From: Earliella scabrosa
Taxonomy: Eukaryota > Basidiomycota > Agaricomycetes > Polyporales > Polyporaceae
Length of the DNA: 64,000 bases
Reading direction: 5' to 3'
Assembly: GCA_022605405.1 (NCBI GenBank)
Contig: JABYQQ010000006.1
Location: 496,001-560,000 of the forward strand
The first letter of the stretch is position 1, and every line of letters begins with the position of its first letter. Positions 58,913 through 64,000 of the stretch are shown here, piece by piece. Below the pieces are notes generated by a model. That model was given only the letters and a program-made list of their open reading frames with translations, did not search any database and was not told the DNA's origin. A program made the translations under genes and the position numbers.

Positions 58913-60497
58913 ATGTCCGCGCTTGCCGCCCACTACGTCTCAGACCGCCGCTACTCCGACATCCACTACGACCCCGCCGCCTACTTCTCCTACTCCCAGC
59001 CCTCCCTCGGCGCCGTCACCGCCTCCGCCTCCTCCCTCGAGGGCTCCTACGCGCTGGGCGCGCCCTCGACCTCGTCCTATGTCTGGGATACCCACGAGTC
59101 CGTCCTCTCCTCATCTTATTCGACGTCATCCTCTGCTCCCGCCAACGCCTACTCTTCCTCCTCGACCTCGGCGCACCCCGGTCCGTCCGCCCTCCCCACC
59201 TACCCGTCCGACTACGCGTCCCACCGCATCCCCTCCTCCCGTTCCAACGCGTTCTCCGCGTCCTCTGCCGCGTCCTCCACCGCGGCATCCGGCCTCTCCT
59301 CGCCCTCATCGCGCTCCAGCTACGCTTCCGCCCCGCGTGCCTACTCCTCCCTCGCCGATGCCGCAATCTCTCCCGCCTCCTCATCGGCCGTCCCCTCGCG
59401 TCTCCAAAATGCCCAGTGGGACAACTCCGCGCTCTACACCATCGACACCGCGGACACCATGAGCCCTCCGCCGTCATCCCCCATCGCCCCCTCGCCATCG
59501 CCCCCAATCAAGGAGGAGGACCCGGAGATGGGCTTCGTGATCGAGGTCTCCGTCCCCGACAAGCAGCCTCTCGCGTCCAACATGTCCGAGGTTCCCCTCC
59601 GTGCAACTCACGCGCCTCCAAGGATGCGCAAGATGATGTGCTCCTTCCGCCTCGAGAACTTCGCCATGCACGACGGCATTCGCTCCGCCGCAACACAGCC
59701 CGGCGCCGGTGGCATCGAGGTCGGCCCCCTCAGGGAGAAGCCCGTCGAGCTCGAGTGGCAGGTCGAACTCGACACGCCTCTCGTCCCCCAGGAGCCGGAC
59801 GCCCTCCGCCATGGCTTTGTCCCGCAGGCTCCAAGCAGATCCGCGAGGACGTCGGACCTCTACCGCACCGTCTCTCCGGCTTCTGGTCCGTCCAGGCAGA
59901 GCACACGGTCCACCTATGACACGCCCTCTAGCCCGTCACCACCCCTCAGCGTCGACTACTCGCCTGCTGCTGTCGACAGTGATTCATGGGACGCGTCATC
60001 AGGGTATGGTTCAGTGGCCGACTCTGGGTCCGGGTCCACCCCCGTAATGACGGCGAGCCCAACCTTCGCAGCCGTCATGACCCCCGCGCAGTCTTTGGGG
60101 TGGAACCTTCGTCCAGGCTACGGAGAGATGGGCCTGTCGGAGTCTTCGACCTATCGTCGACCGGTCTCGGTACAAAGTTCATGTGCGTCATTCCCTCTTG
60201 CTTCCCTGCGATACCGCGCGTGTTCGCTAACGTTGTGGCACGGCCTCATAGTGTCCCGCGTTTCCCAGACGAATGGTCAATACCTCATCGGCGGCGGCTC
60301 GAAGTCGGCCTATCAGCAGCATCCGTCGCAGTACGCGTACGACTCGACGAGCTTCTCGAGGGGCAGCAGCTCGAGCGGTCGCTACTCTGAAGTGTACGCG
60401 TCTTCGGGCTCTGCGTGGTCGTATGGCAGTGAGTCCATGGCTCATGTTTCGCGCGTTGGCTTAAGATTCTGAACTGTGGGATGCAGGGTCTCAGTGA
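58913..60497 (+). CDS. serine-rich protein, function unknown
   Basis: Three exons, 58913-60182, 60252-60428 and 60487-60497 (485 aa). The first intron is 69 nt, a multiple of three, so it also reads through. The last exon is 11 nt and gives the ending SYGRSQ. The start MSALAAHYVSDRRYSDIHYD was chosen over an ORF start at 58739 because the upstream part is C/T-rich leader with a TATA-like element. The N-terminal 190 residues are Ser/Ala/Tyr-rich. An acidic Pro-rich patch (SPPIKEEDPEMGF) precedes a charged block that looks conserved (RKMMCSFRLENFAMHDGI, LEWQVELDTPL). The C-terminus is Ser/Tyr/Gly-rich. No DNA-binding or enzyme domain is seen; IKEEDPE resembles a SUMO-site or activation-type motif, which is only suggestive. 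Confidence 0.75.
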
Positions 60498-63400
60498 AGA
60501 AGTCACTACCGGGGGGTGCCACCCTTCCCAGCGCCGTGTCTGTGACCCCCTCCCCATTCCTCCCCCCCTTCACCTTGCTCCCGAGCCGCGACCGAACATA
60601 GACGGTCACTTGCTCCACGCTGGAATGACGTCTGTGCGCACCCATCCTGCTTCCTCGAACTCACGAACGCGCCGGCCGCAATGCGCATGTATTGAAGAAG
60701 CCCCGCTCTCATCTATTCTCGTCTTGTATATTCTCTTGGTAGGGTCCTCCCAAACGGACACGGACCTCTCTCGATACGATACGATACATTCGCACGAACA
60801 TTGCTCTGCTCACCATACACACTTCTCCGCATCGCATCTCTCTCGATTGTCGCGCATAGTCTCCCCCCATGGCGTATTTTGCTCTTAGGTTACGTTGCTA
60901 GATATCCCGGCTCCTCGCTGCATACCCCATAAGCATCCCACCCCCGCAACCTGCTCGTCATGCTCTCCCCCCATCATAGGTATCCCCGGCTATTATTTGC
61001 TCTCGCCGTCCTTCCTTGCTGTTACATATATGTGTCCACCCCGCTCTGTATCATTACCGCTGATATCCGCATCATCTTGCTCTTGCTCTCTCTCCCTCGC
61101 GCGCGCTGCACCCATCCGTTCTCCTCTCTTGGTCGGTTAACGTTACCGTCGATTTCTTGAGCCGTCTTGTTTACTGCTGCTTTATGTGCTATCTGCTACT
61201 TCCTTCGGGCCGTCTGTCTGCAATGTCATTGACCCGTGCCGTCTTGCAAACCACTGTCCCATCATCTGTATCATACGCATGCATATACACGCAATTTCCG
61301 ATAGAACCGTCCGAGAGACGCATTCAGTCACTGTCCACGTACTTACGCCGTACGTCATACACGATGTGGGTTCCTCGATCTGCGCTCATGGCACTGACTC
61401 TCGTCTCTCGTACTGATCTCCCCCAGGTAGGCTTCGGGACTCTCCCTCGGGCCTCAACAGTGCGCAATTTTTATTACTCGGTTTTCAGTACGTACGACGC
61501 CCGAACGCAGAACATCATCAGCGGGCGACACCACATATTCGAAAACCGGGGTTCGAGGTTCGTGCTCTGCATCGTCTGTCGCATTCGTCCTCATCCCACT
61601 GGCAGACCAAAATCGAGAGCCGGTTCCCGGAGGCCCCAGGTTCAACGTCCAACGTTCAGCGCTCAGCCAGTCCCCCGGGAGGCGCACTGCGGCCGCGTCG
61701 ACGTCCGTGCGTCCGTTCCATCGTGTTTCAGCGATCAAGGTGCGCATGGACATTGGACGGATTCTGATGGGTGTGGTTCAGTAGCCGTAGCCGCCTCGGC
61801 AGCCAGCGTCTACCGTTTGCCGTCGTCCACATTCGACGTTCGACGGTTCGACGTTAGATGTTCGATATTCAGCTTCGAGGGACAAGGTCAGGGTCGGTGT
61901 GGCATATGAAGGGTCCATAAATATGGTGGATTGGGGCGGGGCTGGGCTGGGCGGAGCGAGGACAAGTGACTAGTGACAGGATAGCTTGGTCGTCTCGCTG
62001 TGCGGGCCCCCGAGGGACGCTTGAAGGTTGAAGCTTGAGGGGACGTGAGTTCCGCGGTGAGTCGTGTGTCGTGAGTCGTTCCTATAGGACCTGGGTCAAG
62101 CCTAGGCAATAGAATGGATGGTTGGATGGACGAGAGAAGAGTGCCAGTGGTTGCACGTCATCTAGCCTTGAGTTCGGCATGGGCGCTTCCGAGTCGGCAT
62201 CCCTCGAGGCGGCATCCCTGCAGGCAGGCTGCGTCCGCGGACGACGACTGCCGACTGCCGCGGCGCTGTCTGTCCTAGAGGGTAGAGCGGGATGGCGAGG
62301 GAGGAGATTGTCACGGGTGTTCGTGCAGGTCTGCCGCTCGCGAGCAGCTTGAAGGACGGGCTGGAGATCGTCGCGACGGAGCGCCGTCGAGCGAAAGCGA
62401 AGGCGAAGTGGCCTCGGAATCACGGAGATAATGATACCTCAGTAGAAGGAAGTAGTGCAGTAGGGGAATAGAAGAGGAGTGTTTGGCGCTGCTGCATGAT
62501 TGATGTGAGAGGCCTCGGTTGGCGTGCACGGACGGTCGACCAAGGTTTGCGGCGGGGAGCAATCAGAGAGAGTCGTTTGTGAAAGAGCACTGTCAACCAC
62601 TTCGATGCCGACCGACCAGCGCGGTCGCCGCGGGTCCCCAGTCAAGCGGTCGGAAAGCGGAAGGAAAAACGAAGGCAGTGTCAACGGCAAAATACTTACG
62701 CGAGCGGGGGCCCCATCTGGGAGGGATCATGTCTAGAGTTGGGAGCGTGGGGGACGGAGGGCGGGGCGAGGCGAGGCGGAGCGGGTCGGGAAGGACCGGC
62801 GCGCGTCGATGGTTAGGTTCCGCATGTCGTTTGTGTGCGGTGCTGTGCTGTGGGCGCGGGAGGAGGGGAAGCGTGGTGCAGAACATTGCCTTTCTGGGGT
62901 GGAGGACTCAGGTACGTGTGTGGGCGGGCGGCGCGCTCTCTGGGTGTGTGTGAGTCTGCGGGGGCGTGCGGGGAGGTTAACGCGCTGCGGGAGACACTGG
63001 ACGATGAACTGTTGGAAGTGAGTGGGTTGGAGGTCGCTGTAGGGGATAGAGTGTATCGTGCATGCGCGCTTCGACTTCCGACTGACAAGCGGGTATGCGA
63101 TGCGTATGTATGACAATCGCACACGAACCTCCGCTTGGGGTTAACCCACGAGTGGAGACCATGTGAGCCCTCGCTTGCAGCGATGTGTACAGGCCGGGGC
63201 CTGTACGCCTGCGACGAATGAGATGGATCTGATGAGATACGGGCGGACGTGTCTGCGTATGTCCGCGCCCAAGACAACTCACTAAAGCTTGTTCGACAGG
63301 TCACGTACGCCGTGCGGTGGAGCTGGGGGACCAGGGGAAGGAAGCACGCGCGGGTGCGGTGGGGGCGTGCGGTACATCATGCATCGGCGGGATATTAATA

Positions 63401-64000
63401 TTAATGAGCTGTGAGCTGTTAGATGTGATGGGAGTCTCGGGCCCGTGCTCCGCGACCCGCGACCCGCGAGCCGGATAGGCACGAAGGGCTTGGCGGGTGC
63501 AGGATGCGCCGCGTCGACGATGGGTGGGCGTGTGCGATGCGGATGCGGATGCGGACGCGGGCCCGCCGGTGCGGGAGTCTTGCCGGATGCGAGCACGGGG
63601 AGCTTCCAGGCTGCTCATTCAAATTCGGAAAAGGGACGGACGGAGTGGGGTGGCGAGAAGCCGCGTGCGTGACCGGGGCAAGGTTAACTAAAGATTCCGA
63701 GCGAATTATATGAATGAGATGCGACCTGGAGCGAGAAGCCGTACCAAAGGAGGGCGAGATGCACATTGCGGTTGGATGAACACAAGGTTCGCGATGGCCT
63801 CGGCTGCATGTTGGTAGTGTGCGCAGGATGCGAGGCGTGGTGAAGGAGGAGTGGCGGCCTTGTTGGAATGAGTAGATGTTGCATAGTGGTGGGCGCGCGT
63901 GAAGGTCGAGTACTAAGTGTGAGCTATGAAAGTCGAGTTCCTGAGGGTTATCAGAGAGTGCAGTCGCGAGGAGAGATAACGAGGCTGCAGGTCAAGGACA
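60498..64000. other. 3' flank and GC-rich intergenic DNA, no gene seen
   Basis: The region 60500-61200 is T/C-rich and probably the 3' UTR or flank of the gene ending at 60497. Beyond it, frames on both strands are long only because of GC bias; none carries a motif or splice pattern I trust. Confidence 0.45.
63534..63560. repeat. hexanucleotide microsatellite GATGCG
   Basis: About four tandem GATGCG units with one GACGCG variant. Confidence 0.75.

Noticed and set aside
1..64000. CRISPR arrays, operons, prophage or toxin-antitoxin modules
   Set aside because: No direct-repeat arrays or bacterial gene layout; intron-rich genes show this is fungal nuclear DNA.

Overview
The window reads as euchromatic DNA of a filamentous basidiomycete (Agaricomycetes, probably a wood-decay or polypore-like species). 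Reasons: genes are on both strands and broken by many short introns (about 40-70 nt, GTRNGT...YAG); intergenic spacers are short in the left half; and families typical of this group are present (HET-domain protein, large F-box proteins, GH25 muramidase, a cysteine-rich small secreted protein, a 7-TM protein with an RTYVIW motif, an HNH-like fungal protein). No CRISPR array, bacterial operon, tRNA or rRNA was recognised. All exon models were made by hand from splice consensus and frame continuity, so splice positions are predictions.

Left half (1-38150), in order: 3' part of a YVH1-type phosphatase (-, cut by the window edge); a coiled-coil protein (+); a proline/serine-rich protein with an unrecognised C-terminal domain (+); a secreted GH25 muramidase (-); an uncertain coding-like stretch (7246-8115); an enolase-superfamily dehydratase like ENOSF1 (+); an alpha/beta hydrolase whose nucleophile serine appears replaced (-); an F-box protein (-); a HET-domain protein (+); a 301-bp palindromic MITE-like element; an unresolved multi-exon locus (20755-22036, +); a second F-box protein (+); two tandem secreted M28 metallopeptidases (-); a small unidentified CDS (-); a Sec24C/D-type COPII coat protein with 14 exons (-), divergent from an EFM7/Nnt1-type methyltransferase (+); a 7-TM protein (+); an HNH-like protein (-); and a small secreted cysteine-rich protein (+).

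Right half (38150-64000): almost no recognisable gene for about 20.8 kb, then one serine-rich protein (58913-60497, +) and 3.5 kb of GC-rich flank. The gene-poor stretch holds simple repeats, short palindromes, G-rich tracts and a few coding-like fragments without a family match.

The genes do not form an obvious pathway or biosynthetic cluster. Housekeeping functions (ribosome biogenesis, COPII trafficking, elongation-factor methylation, acid-sugar dehydration) are mixed with a secreted set (GH25, two M28 peptidases, small secreted protein) and with fast-evolving fungal families (F-box, HET, HNH-like). The items most worth following are the nested palindromic element, the hydrolase with a missing nucleophile, the unresolved gene beside the palindromic element, and the 20-kb gene-poor block.
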